Shown one piece after another: positions 1-8,930 of a stretch of 64,000 bases of DNA. Positions within the stretch are counted from its first letter, which is position 1. Every line of letters starts with the position of its first letter. Source of the stretch: Aliidiomarina quisquiliarum (GTDB lineage Bacteria; Pseudomonadota; Gammaproteobacteria; Enterobacterales; Alteromonadaceae); assembly GCF_023922585.1 (NCBI RefSeq), contig NZ_JAMFTN010000020.1:179595-243594 (forward strand). Reading direction: 5' to 3'. The position numbers and the translations under genes were made by a program. The notes under the pieces were generated by a model. That model was not told the DNA's origin. It did not search any database and worked only from the letters and a program-made list of their open reading frames with translations.

Positions 1-162
1 TTGCTAGCAGCTTCAGGGCCCATGATTGCCGGTTACTTACAAAGCTTTTTTAATAGTTGGACCCCAGTGCTTTGGCTATGTGTGGCGGCCAGTTTAATTT
101 GTGCCGTGGCGGGTTTGTTCTGCGGTCGCAATATAACCATTAACGAACATGCAGCGCGTTAG
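1..162 (+). CDS. C-terminal end of an MFS transporter (partial)
   Basis: The frame is open from the first base and ends at TAG 160-162, giving 53 residues. It starts with LLAASGPMIAGYLQSFF, which looks like the end of one transmembrane helix, and continues with the hydrophobic helix VLWLCVAASLICAVAGLFCG and a short polar tail. This fits the last one or two helices of a major facilitator superfamily permease. The rest lies outside the window, so no substrate can be given. No terminator follows, and the next gene begins 45 nt downstream. Confidence 0.55.
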   Translation: MLAASGPMIAGYLQSFFNSWTPVLWLCVAASLICAVAGLFCGRNITINEHAAR

Positions 163-206
163 TGGCCTGGTTGCTTTAATTCGATTGGCTGATATGCTTC
201 CTGCCT

Positions 207-665
207 ATGACGAATAAACCTCTTCAACAACGTGGCCTTGTTAGCCTACTGGTTTTGCTGTTAGTTATTGTGCTGTGCACAGGGCAAACCAGTGGTTTAA
301 TGCAAAGTTGTCCGAATGCTGGCCATGCTAGTAATAGCCTTGCCCAAAGCGCGAGCAGCCCTGCACAAACAGGCTTGTTTAGTGCTTACGCCTTTAATCC
401 GGAGTTTTCTCCGGCAGCGGCCCATTTGTTGATCACAAACTTCGCGCTTAATTTAAGCAAAAGTAAGTGCGAGCTTACCTCGCAGCTTATTCAAAATTCG
501 CATTTAAGCGACAGTGTAAAGCTATTCCCATTCTTACTGTTGGTGTTTGTGGTTGCTTTAGGCCTGCGCAGCATAGGCTCAGTACGTACTACTCCAAATG
601 GTTACCCTCCTGTTTCACGTTGGCGATATCGGCCACATTTGCATTTTTGCGTGTTTAACGAGTAA
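207..665 (+). CDS. Small two-helix membrane protein upstream of the ScsB/ScsC genes, function unknown
   Basis: The protein has 152 residues. It has an N-terminal hydrophobic helix (about residues 11-26), a polar Ser/Ala-rich loop with a Cys (SCPNAGH, residues 34-40), a second helix (about 107-120) and a basic tail ending in HLHFCVFNE. I do not recognise a named family. It lies 57 nt before a DsbD/ScsB-like gene on the same strand, and copper or thiol loci often carry small Cys/His membrane proteins in this place, so a periplasmic metal or redox role is an inference from context only. The start is uncertain: no good Shine-Dalgarno precedes ATG 207, and ATG 300 is an alternative that would remove the first helix. 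Confidence 0.5.
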   Translation: MTNKPLQQRGLVSLLVLLLVIVLCTGQTSGLMQSCPNAGHASNSLAQSASSPAQTGLFSAYAFNPEFSPAAAHLLITNFALNLSKSKCELTSQLIQNSHLSDSVKLFPFLLLVFVVALGLRSIGSVRTTPNGYPPVSRWRYRPHLHFCVFNE

Positions 666-722
666 GTCGACTCTTTTATAAAAACCATTTTTTTATTGTT
701 TTTTATTTTAAGGAGTTTCGCT

Positions 723-2825
723 ATGCGTTGGTTAACGCTCGCAATTACTATTATTTTATTTAGTTTAAGTTTTAGCCCGCTTGCCCAGGCAAGTTCGGCG
801 AGTAGCAGCCCTGTTACCACAGGTTGGCTGCAGCACCCTGATCACCCACCGGTAGAAGTACGTTTAAGCCTAACAGGGGTAACCCAGCCTGAAAGCAACG
901 AAGTAGAAGGCTTGCTAGAAGTTCGTTTACAAAACGACTGGAAAACCTATTGGCGCTCGCCGGGCGAAGGTGGCATTGCGCCTATGGCCAGTTGGCAGCA
1001 CAGCAATAACTTAGCCGCGGTACAATGGCAATGGCCCGCACCCGAACGCTACAGTGTGTCGGGCGTGGAAACCGTCGGTTATAAAGAAAACGTTGCTTTT
1101 CCGCTTACCTTTCAAGTAAACCAGTGGCACCAGCCCGTGTTGCTGCAAGGCGTGTTAACCATGTCGTCGTGCACCGATATATGCGTGCTTACCGACTACA
1201 ATATTAACCTTGAATTTATTCCTCCCCAGTTAGTACCAAATAGCGATATGTATTTTCGTTATCAGCAAGCCCTTAGCCAGGTGCCGAGCTTACTTAGCAC
1301 TACCAGTAACGAAAACATGGAGGTAAAAGAAGCCTATTGGTTGGCACAGCGCAGCCAATTACAGGTACGTTTGCAAGCACTAACCAACTTGCAAAATCCC
1401 GACGTGTTTATCGACAGCTTAGCCCCCGACCTTCGCGACATAACCGTAAAGCAGCCACAAATAAGTTATAGCGGAAACGAATTGGAACTGGTGGTTAACA
1501 TTGAACACTGGCTTGGCGATCTCGATTTAGTGGGCCAGCCCATTCAGTTGTCAATTATTGACAATCACTTTGCTTACGAACTGCAAATTGAACCCATAGC
1601 CGGCAGCATGGGTGGGCTAGGAAATAATAGCGAACCCTTGCATTGGGGCATGCTTATTTTATTTTCGCTGCTAGGCGGGCTTATTTTAAACATAATGCCC
1701 TGCGTATTGCCGGTGCTGGGCATGAAGCTGCAGTCGGTGCTTACGGAAAATCGCCAGCAAGGGCTAGTGCGCAAGCAGTTTCTGGCTTCGGCGGCAGGTA
1801 TTGTGGTGTCGTTTTGGCTTATTGCCGCCGGCTTGTTGGTGCTCAAGTACAGCGGCTCGGCCATTGGCTGGGGTATTCAATTCCAAAGCCCATACTTCCT
1901 TGGCTTTATGGTTATGGTTACTTGGCTATTTACCCTGAACTTAGCAGGGGTATTTAGCCTTCGCTTACCAAGTAATATGAATACTTGGGCGGCCACCAAG
2001 GGCGATCAGTCCATGGCGGGCCACTTTGTGCAGGGCATGTTTGCCACCTTATTAGCTACTCCGTGTTCTGCACCTTTCCTTGGTACCGCCATTGGTTTTG
2101 CCCTAGCCGCCAGCGCCTTGCAAATGTTTACTATTTTCACCTTGCTGGGTATTGGCATGGCCTTGCCATGGATTCTTGTTGCCGCTAAACCGCGGCTGGC
2201 GCTGCTACTGCCAAAGCCAGGCAACTGGATGAATATAACCAAAGTGGTGTTTAGCTTTATGCTTGCTGCCACCACGGTTTGGCTGTTGTTTTTATTCCGT
2301 GGGCATCTAAACCTAAGTGTTTGGCGTTTCATATTTGTAACCATTGCACTTATTACCGGGGTATTAGTGTGGCGCACTTATGGTGCTAAGGGCGTAGCCA
2401 TTAGCTTTGTGTTTGGCTTCCTAAGTTTATTTGGCGCTATTGCATTTGCGGTGTTATCTGCCGACGACTTAAATGCCCAGCCTAACTGGGAAAAACTGCA
2501 GGTACAGCAAATAAACCAAGAAGTAGCAGCAGGCAAGGTAGTGTTTGTCGATGTCACCGCCAAATGGTGTATTACCTGCAAAGCCAACGAAGTGGGCGTG
2601 CTACTACAAAACCCTGTGTATAAAGCCTTACAAGCAAGCGACGTGGTGCTTATGCAAGGCGACTGGACAGTACCCAACGACTACGTAACCAGCTATTTGA
2701 AAATCCATAACCGTTATGGGGTGCCGTTTAATATTGTATATGGGCCAAGTGCCCCTTATGGCATTGAACTACCCGTTATTTTAACCAGCCAAGCCGTTAT
2801 AAATGCGCTCGAACAAGCGCGCTAA
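723..2825 (+). CDS. scsB: ScsB/DsbD-family transmembrane thiol-disulfide reductase
   Basis: The 700-residue protein moves reducing equivalents from the cytoplasm to periplasmic thiol proteins. After a signal peptide ending near SPLAQAS there is a periplasmic alpha domain with the cysteine pair SCTDIC (C150, C154). A CcdA-like membrane domain follows, with the two buried cysteines in MPCVLP (C327) and ATPCSAP (C448). The C-terminal thioredoxin domain has the active site AKWCITC (C616, C619). This order is that of the ScsB branch of DsbD proteins. ATG 723 was chosen over ATG 696 because AGGAG at 711-715 lies 7 nt upstream. An scsC-like gene follows after 27 nt, as expected for a suppressor-of-copper-sensitivity pair. 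Plain DsbD is the alternative name. Confidence 0.85.
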   Translation: MRWLTLAITIILFSLSFSPLAQASSASSSPVTTGWLQHPDHPPVEVRLSLTGVTQPESNEVEGLLEVRLQNDWKTYWRSPGEGGIAPMASWQHSNNLAAVQWQWPAPERYSVSGVETVGYKENVAFPLTFQVNQWHQPVLLQGVLTMSSCTDICVLTDYNINLEFIPPQLVPNSDMYFRYQQALSQVPSLLSTTSNENMEVKEAYWLAQRSQLQVRLQALTNLQNPDVFIDSLAPDLRDITVKQPQISYSGNELELVVNIEHWLGDLDLVGQPIQLSIIDNHFAYELQIEPIAGSMGGLGNNSEPLHWGMLILFSLLGGLILNIMPCVLPVLGMKLQSVLTENRQQGLVRKQFLASAAGIVVSFWLIAAGLLVLKYSGSAIGWGIQFQSPYFLGFMVMVTWLFTLNLAGVFSLRLPSNMNTWAATKGDQSMAGHFVQGMFATLLATPCSAPFLGTAIGFALAASALQMFTIFTLLGIGMALPWILVAAKPRLALLLPKPGNWMNITKVVFSFMLAATTVWLLFLFRGHLNLSVWRFIFVTIALITGVLVWRTYGAKGVAISFVFGFLSLFGAIAFAVLSADDLNAQPNWEKLQVQQINQEVAAGKVVFVDVTAKWCITCKANEVGVLLQNPVYKALQASDVVLMQGDWTVPNDYVTSYLKIHNRYGVPFNIVYGPSAPYGIELPVILTSQAVINALEQAR

Positions 2826-2852
2826 ACAACCGAAATTAAATTGGAGATAAAC

Positions 2853-3596
2853 ATGAAAAAGTGGATATTAGGATTATTATTTGCAGTAACTGGGCTAGGC
2901 GTAAGCGTGGCAATGTTGCAACCAGCTGAAGCACAAACAGCTAATGCACAAGTAACCCAGCAGGTAGAGGAAATTAATCAAATACTTTACGCCAATCCCG
3001 ACATTGTTCCCGAACTGTTGAATAGCTTAAAAGGATTTTTAGAAACCAAACAGCAAAGTGAACAAGCGCAGCAAAAGTATCAACAGTGGCTGTTCAATAA
3101 CGACAGAGTTCACCCATGGATGGGGGCCTCAAACCCCGAATTAACCATAGTGGTGTTTACCGACTACGACTGCCCTTATTGCAAACGCCTAGACCCACAT
3201 TTGCAAAAGCTAAAAGACAATTTCCCACAAGTAAAAATTGTGAGTGTGTTTGTACCATTGCGGCAGCAACAGCTTAGCGGCAGCCCAGTGAACCCGTCGG
3301 AATTTGGTTTGAATGTATGGCACGACAATGCCGAAAAATACGCAGCAGCAGAAAACCTGCTGTACCGAAAAAACGGGTTGCACGACGCTAACTCGTTACG
3401 CCAAATTGCTCAGCGCACAGAAACCACCGGCTTGTTAATGCAAAACAGTGAAGTGCGCGACGCCATTGCGCAAAATTACCGGGCATTCACCGAGCTTGGC
3501 CTGCGCGGCACCCCAGCCATTATGATCGGTGCAGGCGTTATTCCAGGTTATGTAGAATATGAACAGTTAGCAGAGGTGGTACGTTCACAGCTTTAG
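2853..3596 (+). CDS. scsC: ScsC/DsbA-like periplasmic disulfide oxidoreductase
   Basis: The 247-residue thioredoxin-fold protein has a signal peptide (MKKWILGLLFAVTGLG to about AEAQ), a helical N-terminal stalk rich in Gln (about residues 25-90), and the active site DYDCPYCKR with C107 and C110. The cis-proline loop is RGTPAIMI near residue 220. The N-terminal stalk resembles the oligomerising segment of ScsC and DsbG-type isomerases rather than classical DsbA. It is very probably reduced by the ScsB-like protein encoded just upstream. ATG 2853 has GGAG before it. A TTG 12 nt earlier is in frame but would place its start inside that Shine-Dalgarno. Confidence 0.82.
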   Translation: MKKWILGLLFAVTGLGVSVAMLQPAEAQTANAQVTQQVEEINQILYANPDIVPELLNSLKGFLETKQQSEQAQQKYQQWLFNNDRVHPWMGASNPELTIVVFTDYDCPYCKRLDPHLQKLKDNFPQVKIVSVFVPLRQQQLSGSPVNPSEFGLNVWHDNAEKYAAAENLLYRKNGLHDANSLRQIAQRTETTGLLMQNSEVRDAIAQNYRAFTELGLRGTPAIMIGAGVIPGYVEYEQLAEVVRSQL

Positions 3597-3608
3597 TATG
3601 AGCCTACG

Positions 3609-3641
3609 CGGCGGCTTTAGTTTTTGGGGCTAAAGTCGCCG
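3609..3641. terminator. Bidirectional stem-loop between scsC and the convergent chemoreceptor
   Basis: A 12-bp stem (CGGCGGCTTTAG at 3609-3620 with CTAAAGTCGCCG at 3630-3641, one G-T wobble) encloses a 9-base T/G-rich loop. It sits between two convergent genes, 12 nt after the scsC stop and 18 nt before the other stop. There is no long T-tract on either side, so efficiency is uncertain. Confidence 0.55.
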
Positions 3642-3659
3642 ACTGCTTGAGCATTAAGC

Positions 3660-4748
3660 TCAGCTATTTATCAGTCGGCGCAAGCGCGTCATAACATCTA
3701 AGTTGTTCGATTCCATCGCCGCTAAAGCAGCAACAGCATCGTCGTGGCGGTTGGCATAATGGGCTTTTACCGCTTCTATGGCGTAGTAGTGCACTAAGCG
3801 GTGGGGCTCTTCAATGGCGGCAAAACCTGAATGACCACGGTATTTTTCATTGCCACCGCCCTTATAGTACCAGGCGCCTAAACGGCATTCAGTTTCATCG
3901 GGTAACGATTCTGCCTTCACATTCGAAAGCCCCGCTAATATTTGATACACAGTCAGCTTAATTTCAAGCTCTTCCAAGTTGGCTAGTTCAATTTCTGCCA
4001 ATACAGCCGCATCGCCTAAAGTAGTCGACGAGGTGTTAGCTAATTCAATTAGTTTTATTAACCGAGCACGGGCAGACTCTGCCTCAAGGGCTAATAACTC
4101 CATTTCTTCACTATTAGCGCGGCTAACACCTGCAACGTTAGTGGTTTGTGTTCGAATACGGGAAATAACCGCGTCAATTTCACCCGTGGCACTGCTAGCC
4201 CGTGAAGCTAAGGTGCGTACCTCGGTTGCCACCACGCTAAAACCACGGCCATGTTCACCTGCGCGGGCCGCTTCAATGCTAGCGTTTAATGCCAGCAGCG
4301 ACGTTTGTTCCGACACCCCGTGAATAATGTGCACTAGGTTAGTAATGCCATTTGTTTCTTCTTCCAAAGCTGATATTTGTTGTGCCGACTCGGCAGCTTG
4401 TTGCTTGGTGCTGCTCAACTGGTTAACTAAAGTGCTCATGCCGTTGCGCATGTGTTCAGACTCATCACGAGTGGTAAGTGCGTCGTTCCGGCGCGAGGTA
4501 AGCTTTTCAGACAGTTCGAAGAAGGAACCCTTTAATTCAGAAAGCGAGCTACTAAATTGGCCGAGGCCTGTCATTAAACGATGGTTTAAGTCTAGTTTCT
4601 TATGGGCGCTGGTAAGCTGGGCTTGGTACTGCTGAATCGACTGTTCCAGCTGTAAGTTCTGGTGTTGTAATTGTTCTGTTTCTTTTCGAGCGCGGGTAAG
4701 TTCTTGAGCGAGCTGTTCAAAACGTTTCTTAGCTGCGGTGAAAAACAT
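3660..4748 (-). CDS. Cytoplasmic methyl-accepting chemotaxis protein with CZB zinc-binding domain
   Basis: The 362-residue receptor lacks membrane segments. Residues 1-60 form a Lys/Glu/Gln-rich coiled coil. The middle carries the signalling hairpin, with [20 protein letters not shown] followed by [15 protein letters not shown]. The C-terminal 120 residues form a chemoreceptor zinc-binding (CZB) domain with [12 protein letters not shown] and the later His residues [13 protein letters not shown] and AHYANRH that would make the Cys/His zinc site. Soluble CZB receptors respond to zinc or to oxidants such as HOCl in studied relatives; the signal here is unknown. ATG 4748 was chosen because AGAGGG lies just upstream, while the frame stays open for 37 more codons without a matching ribosome site. 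Confidence 0.82.
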   Translation of the reverse strand: MFFTAAKKRFEQLAQELTRARKETEQLQHQNLQLEQSIQQYQAQLTSAHKKLDLNHRLMTGLGQFSSSLSELKGSFFELSEKLTSRRNDALTTRDESEHMRNGMSTLVNQLSSTKQQAAESAQQISALEEETNGITNLVHIIHGVSEQTSLLALNASIEAARAGEHGRGFSVVATEVRTLASRASSATGEIDAVISRIRTQTTNVAGVSRANSEEMELLALEAESARARLIKLIELANTSSTTLGDAAVLAEIELANLEELEIKLTVYQILAGLSNVKAESLPDETECRLGAWYYKGGGNEKYRGHSGFAAIEEPHRLVHYYAIEAVKAHYANRHDDAVAALAAMESNNLDVMTRLRRLINS

Positions 4749-4898
4749 GGACACCCTCTGTAGCACTAAAGTTGATGCGGGCAATGATACACCAAAGACA
4801 TTAGTAACCGAATAGCAATGATAAGAGTAGAATAAACACAGCAAAACACGCGGCAACAACTACGCTATGGTTAGGTTAAAGATTTTAAGGTGAACAAC

Positions 4899-6191
4899 AT
4901 GACAAAAATAATAGTGGTGGGCGGTGGTGCTGGTGGGCTCGAGCTTGTTACTAAGCTGGGCCGAGCCTTGGGGCGTAAAGGCAAAGCTACCGTTACCCTA
5001 GTTGACAAAAATCGTACCCATTTATGGAAGCCGCTATTGCATGAAGTTGCCACTGGCGCCATGGACCCAGGCGTTGAAGGGCTAAGCTATCGGTCGCAAG
5101 CCTATAACCATGGCTTTAACTTTCAATTAGGCACTTTAACCGGCCTTGATCGCGAACAAAAAGCTATTGTGCTAGCGCCCATTTACGACGATAAAGGCAA
5201 ACTGCTGCTAACTGAACGCACGTTAAAATACGACATTCTGGTGCTGGCCATAGGCTCGGTGTCGAATGACTTTGGCACGAAAGGTGTGCGTGAACACTGT
5301 ATTTATCTCGACAGCCCACAACAGGCAGAACGATTTCATAATAAAATGCTTGACCTATTTTTACATTACACCAACGACGACACCATCGACGATACCGTAG
5401 ATATTGCCATTGTGGGCGGCGGTGCAACGGGTGTTGAGCTTTCCGCCGAACTATATAATGCGGTTGATTACTTAAAAACTTACGGCTTCAAAAAACTAGG
5501 ACCCGAAAGTTTACGCTTAACCCTAGTGGAAGCAGGGCCGCGCCTATTGCCTGTGTTACCGGAGCGCATAGCCGCTATGGCACGTAAAGAGCTTGAATTG
5601 CTAGGCGTTGATGTACGCACAGAAACCATGGTAGTTGAAGCAACTAGCGAAGGGCTTATAACCAAAAATGGCGAAACCATTCCAGCAAATTTAATGGTGT
5701 GGGCAGCAGGAATTAAAGCGCCGGGCTTCTTAAAAGACATTGGGGGCTTAGAAACCAATCGAATTAACCAGCTAGCGGTAAAAGCGACGCTACAAACCAC
5801 CCGCGACGACAATATTTACGTTATTGGCGACTGTGCTTTTTGCCTGCAAGAAAATGGCAAGCCAGTACCACCACGAGCCCAGTCGGCCCACCAAATGGCT
5901 ACCCGAGCGTTTACTAACATTAAGGCGCAGCTTAATAACAAGCCACTGAAACCTTATATTTATACCGACCATGGGTCGTTAGTGAATTTAAGTAACTACA
6001 CCACGGTGGGCTTACTTATGGGCAGTTTATCGCGCGGCACCATGACCGTGGAAGGGCGCTTAGCCCGCACCATTTATGTGTCGCTGTATCGTATGCACCA
6101 AATAGCACTGCATGGCTATATGCGCACCGGCTTAATGATGCTGGTTGGCCGCATGAACCGGTATTTACGGCCACGGCTAAAGTTGCATTAA
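4899..6191 (+). CDS. ndh: Type II NADH:quinone oxidoreductase
   Basis: The 430-residue flavoprotein oxidises NADH and reduces membrane quinone without pumping protons. The N-terminal FAD-binding Rossmann motif is [14 protein letters not shown]. The second dinucleotide (NADH) motif is [18 protein letters not shown] near residue 170. The C-terminal flavin contact is YVIGDCAF, followed by [11 protein letters not shown], which is the quinone-site AQxAxQ type motif. The last part ([20 protein letters not shown]) is amphipathic and fits membrane anchoring. ATG 4899 is preceded by AAGGTG at good spacing. Its stop overlaps the stop of the convergent methyltransferase-HNH gene by 4 nt. Confidence 0.9.
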   Translation: MTKIIVVGGGAGGLELVTKLGRALGRKGKATVTLVDKNRTHLWKPLLHEVATGAMDPGVEGLSYRSQAYNHGFNFQLGTLTGLDREQKAIVLAPIYDDKGKLLLTERTLKYDILVLAIGSVSNDFGTKGVREHCIYLDSPQQAERFHNKMLDLFLHYTNDDTIDDTVDIAIVGGGATGVELSAELYNAVDYLKTYGFKKLGPESLRLTLVEAGPRLLPVLPERIAAMARKELELLGVDVRTETMVVEATSEGLITKNGETIPANLMVWAAGIKAPGFLKDIGGLETNRINQLAVKATLQTTRDDNIYVIGDCAFCLQENGKPVPPRAQSAHQMATRAFTNIKAQLNNKPLKPYIYTDHGSLVNLSNYTTVGLLMGSLSRGTMTVEGRLARTIYVSLYRMHQIALHGYMRTGLMMLVGRMNRYLRPRLKLH

Positions 6192-7945
6192 AACCACTCG
6201 GCTAGTTGTTGCAGCTCGCGAATGCGGTTGCGTTGCAGGGCAAAAGCTTCAAATACTTCCTCGAAGTCGTTGGAGTTTTTGCTAACGTGGGGCAAAGCCA
6301 AAATGGCTTGGGCGAAAAATTCGGTGTTGTTCTGACCCCAAGCTAATTGCCACCAATCAATAATTTGGCTGCGACACGCGTTTAACTTGGCTGCACTTGG
6401 TAATTTGTCCGACTTTCTCGCATTTACCCGCGAAGTAGCAGGTACTAAGTTCCATAAGTCATTATTAGGCCAGCGGGCATAGGGAAAAGCATGATCAACC
6501 GCATACTCGCTTGGCAGCCTAATGCGCTTGCTCGACCAAACGCAATAAACCTTATCTTCATTAAGTAAGCTGTCGACTCGGTTGCGCACATGGCTCGTTT
6601 TACGCTCAGGGTCGTCCCAACGCAAGGCATTAAAATAAAGATGGCGTGAGAGTTCACGTGCTTTATTACGCCCATAACCTTCCATTAAGTTCACCCATTC
6701 GTTCAGTAAGGTTGGTTCTATCCATACGCTAAACTGGGCCATAGCGTCCCAAACATGCGTTGGAATATAAAATGAACCAAGGCTAGCCAAGTAATCACTG
6801 TCTAATATGAGTGAGGTAAGATTGTTTGGGGTTGGTTTGGTTTCAACGGCAAATACAGCCTCATCCGTACCAGGTAAAGTAATGTACTTTACGGGCATGT
6901 TTCTTATTACTTGGCTTATATCTTTAAGGGTACGGTGTAAAACGTTTGCTGCAGCTGAATTAGCATCACCCGTAAGGCCGCCCGTAATCAGTGCGCCTAA
7001 GTATAAGTCAGCGCTTGCTAATGGTTTTAAAGCCGACCAGCCGGCTGGTTTAACAAAGCCTAAACCGCTATTACTATTGCTATTTTGCTGCATGTCATAG
7101 GTATCAACTAACGGCCGATAGAGCTTGAGCCAATAAAACGCGACTAAACCTAAAGGCAGCTCCACCGTGTCGTCGGTTTGGTTGATAACGGCGCCAGGAT
7201 GACCTTCAGCTATACGTAAAATGCAGCGTAACAAAGCCAGTTTATAAGTAGAGGTTTTAGTATCGTTCACCGCAATGTGGCGAATTAATGGAAAAGCGCC
7301 GGTGCCATCATCGGGTAAAGTAAGCACAACAGTTTGCCAATATACGTGATCACGGCCTAGCTTGTCGGCTTGCTTTTGGCTGGTTACTTCTTGAAAAGAA
7401 AGACCGAACTTATTGGCTAACTGGGCCTGTTCAGACGTTGATACCTGATACATGACGCGATCTTCATGGAGCTCGTTTTCGCTTGTACTATGGCGAAGAG
7501 AAATTACCAACTTACCATTTGGCTTTAATAACGAGCTTAATTTACGAAAAGCCCGCTCGCGTGAGCTAGGCGGAATGTGCATCCATACGGCGCTTAATAA
7601 AATAAGGTCGAACTTTATTTGTAGCGCAAACACGCTTTTTAATTCAGGTAAGGTGTCGTTGATCCAGTGAATATTGGCATCTTTGTGCTTCAGCTGAGCT
7701 AATTCACGCATACCGTTAGCGGGCTCTACAGCAACAACATGTAGCCCTTTATTTGCTAAATATGCGCTATCGCGGCCAGAGCCTGCACCAACGTCTAATA
7801 CCCAACCGCTAGAGGGTAAATGTTGTAACCAGTTGCTATGCACGTCGGTGAAATTAAGGCTGTCGTATTGCGCGCTAAGCTGCTCGGCTTGCGTCGAGTA
7901 GTAAGTAATATTTTTACTGCCCAAACTAATTTGTTCCTTGCCCAA
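6188..7945 (-). CDS. Fusion protein: class I SAM methyltransferase plus HNH nuclease-like domain
   Basis: The protein has 585 residues. Residues 1-210 form a class I SAM-dependent methyltransferase: motif I is [19 protein letters not shown] (about 49-67), the acidic loop is VAVEPANGM, and motif IV is [12 protein letters not shown]. This is a small-molecule or protein methylase type; no NPPY or other DNA-base motif is seen. Residues 215-440 are not recognised. Residues 478-515 carry an HNH-like signature: [20 protein letters not shown] followed by [10 protein letters not shown], with D484, H485, N499, N508 and K511 in the right order for the beta-beta-alpha metal fold. The gene stands alone between ndh and a TetR gene. 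A defence or DNA-modification role is possible but not shown. The start is ATG 7945; no alternative is clearly better. Confidence 0.75.
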   Translation of the reverse strand: MGKEQISLGSKNITYYSTQAEQLSAQYDSLNFTDVHSNWLQHLPSSGWVLDVGAGSGRDSAYLANKGLHVVAVEPANGMRELAQLKHKDANIHWINDTLPELKSVFALQIKFDLILLSAVWMHIPPSSRERAFRKLSSLLKPNGKLVISLRHSTSENELHEDRVMYQVSTSEQAQLANKFGLSFQEVTSQKQADKLGRDHVYWQTVVLTLPDDGTGAFPLIRHIAVNDTKTSTYKLALLRCILRIAEGHPGAVINQTDDTVELPLGLVAFYWLKLYRPLVDTYDMQQNSNSNSGLGFVKPAGWSALKPLASADLYLGALITGGLTGDANSAAANVLHRTLKDISQVIRNMPVKYITLPGTDEAVFAVETKPTPNNLTSLILDSDYLASLGSFYIPTHVWDAMAQFSVWIEPTLLNEWVNLMEGYGRNKARELSRHLYFNALRWDDPERKTSHVRNRVDSLLNEDKVYCVWSSKRIRLPSEYAVDHAFPYARWPNNDLWNLVPATSRVNARKSDKLPSAAKLNACRSQIIDWWQLAWGQNNTEFFAQAILALPHVSKNSNDFEEVFEAFALQRNRIRELQQLAEWF

Positions 7946-8160
7946 AACACATACTGAAACGCTACCTTAAATAAAGGGGTGGGGCTAGCTTCTTGAAGAT
8001 CTAAAAGTAGTAGCTGAGTGTCATGGTTTGGTTATCAGCCTATGATTCGATAGGTGTTGAAGCGCTTAGTGGCGTCAGAGAAAAAAGTTATTGCTGGGCG
8101 CGCTCGGGCCATGGAAGTTGTCGACCCAGATAGCGCAAAGGAGCAGCTAGCAAACAAAGC

Positions 8161-8835
8161 TTAGGTATAAATCGCCTTATACCAAAGGTTACTTAAAAAC
8201 TCGGCTAGTTCAGTTTCCGACGAATGGCTTTTTTTCACTATTGTGTCGAGTGGCGAGTCTACTTCACTAAGTAAGCGGCGGGTGAATTCGTCGGTCATTG
8301 AGCTTAGGGCAAATACCAGCATTTGTGCTTCTGCTTCGGTTATAGCGGCTCGCTTAGCAATATTCTTAGCTACTTTTAAAATATAATCTGAGTTTAGGTT
8401 GTCGTAGAACTTAGCAAATTCTGGAATAACAAAGCTAACTTGCAGTATGCAGCGCATAAGGCCTGCGTTTAACCCAGCAATTTGAAGCCAAGCTAAGTTG
8501 CTGTTGTAAAGGGCAGTTTTATTGTCGCTACCTTGCTCAGTGTTTGAAAGCAGGGCGTCAAAAATTTGTATGGAAAACCCTTCTAAAGTGACTTGGGTAA
8601 TGTCAACTTTATTCTTGAAGTACAAATAAAAAGCAGCATTCGAAACTTGAGCGACTTCACAAATGTCTGATACCCGTAATTCTTGATAACCAATTTGATT
8701 CAGTAACTGTGCACAGGCCCAAATAAGCGACTGCTTAGTGCGTTCGCCTTTTTTACGGGCCGGCGATTCTGTTTGTTCGTTCAATACCACTTGAGGGTAG
8801 TCGGTATCCAGCAAAGGATGTGCTTTCTTAGGCAT
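8161..8835 (-). CDS. TetR/AcrR-family transcriptional regulator
   Basis: The 224-residue regulator has a basic N-terminal linker (ARKKGERTKQ), a TetR helix-turn-helix at about residues 30-78 with RVSDICEVAQVSNAAFYLYF, and a helical C-terminal ligand-binding domain with no family I can name. It is the last gene of a five-gene same-strand group (TonB receptor, hydratase, acyl-CoA synthetase, GPH transporter, regulator), so it probably controls that group in response to the transported substrate or its CoA ester. This is inferred from position only. The 95-nt gap before it holds two copies of CGGTATA that could be its operator. Confidence 0.85.
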   Translation of the reverse strand: MPKKAHPLLDTDYPQVVLNEQTESPARKKGERTKQSLIWACAQLLNQIGYQELRVSDICEVAQVSNAAFYLYFKNKVDITQVTLEGFSIQIFDALLSNTEQGSDNKTALYNSNLAWLQIAGLNAGLMRCILQVSFVIPEFAKFYDNLNSDYILKVAKNIAKRAAITEAEAQMLVFALSSMTDEFTRRLLSEVDSPLDTIVKKSHSSETELAEFLSNLWYKAIYT

Positions 8836-8878
8836 TTATCTAAAACTCACGTCAGCTTCATTGGAAGTAACGATAGTA

Positions 8879-8917
8879 CGGTATATGCCGGTTAAAATCG
8901 AGCTATGGTGCGGTATA
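8879..8917. promoter_or_regulatory. Possible operator repeats upstream of the TetR-family gene
   Basis: Two copies of CGGTATA (8879-8885 and 8911-8917) lie 32 bp apart in the short gap between the transporter stop and the regulator start. Autoregulation by repeats near the own start is common in the TetR family. There is no clean palindrome, so this is weak. Confidence 0.25.
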
Positions 8918-8930
8918 CAGCTTACTATTA

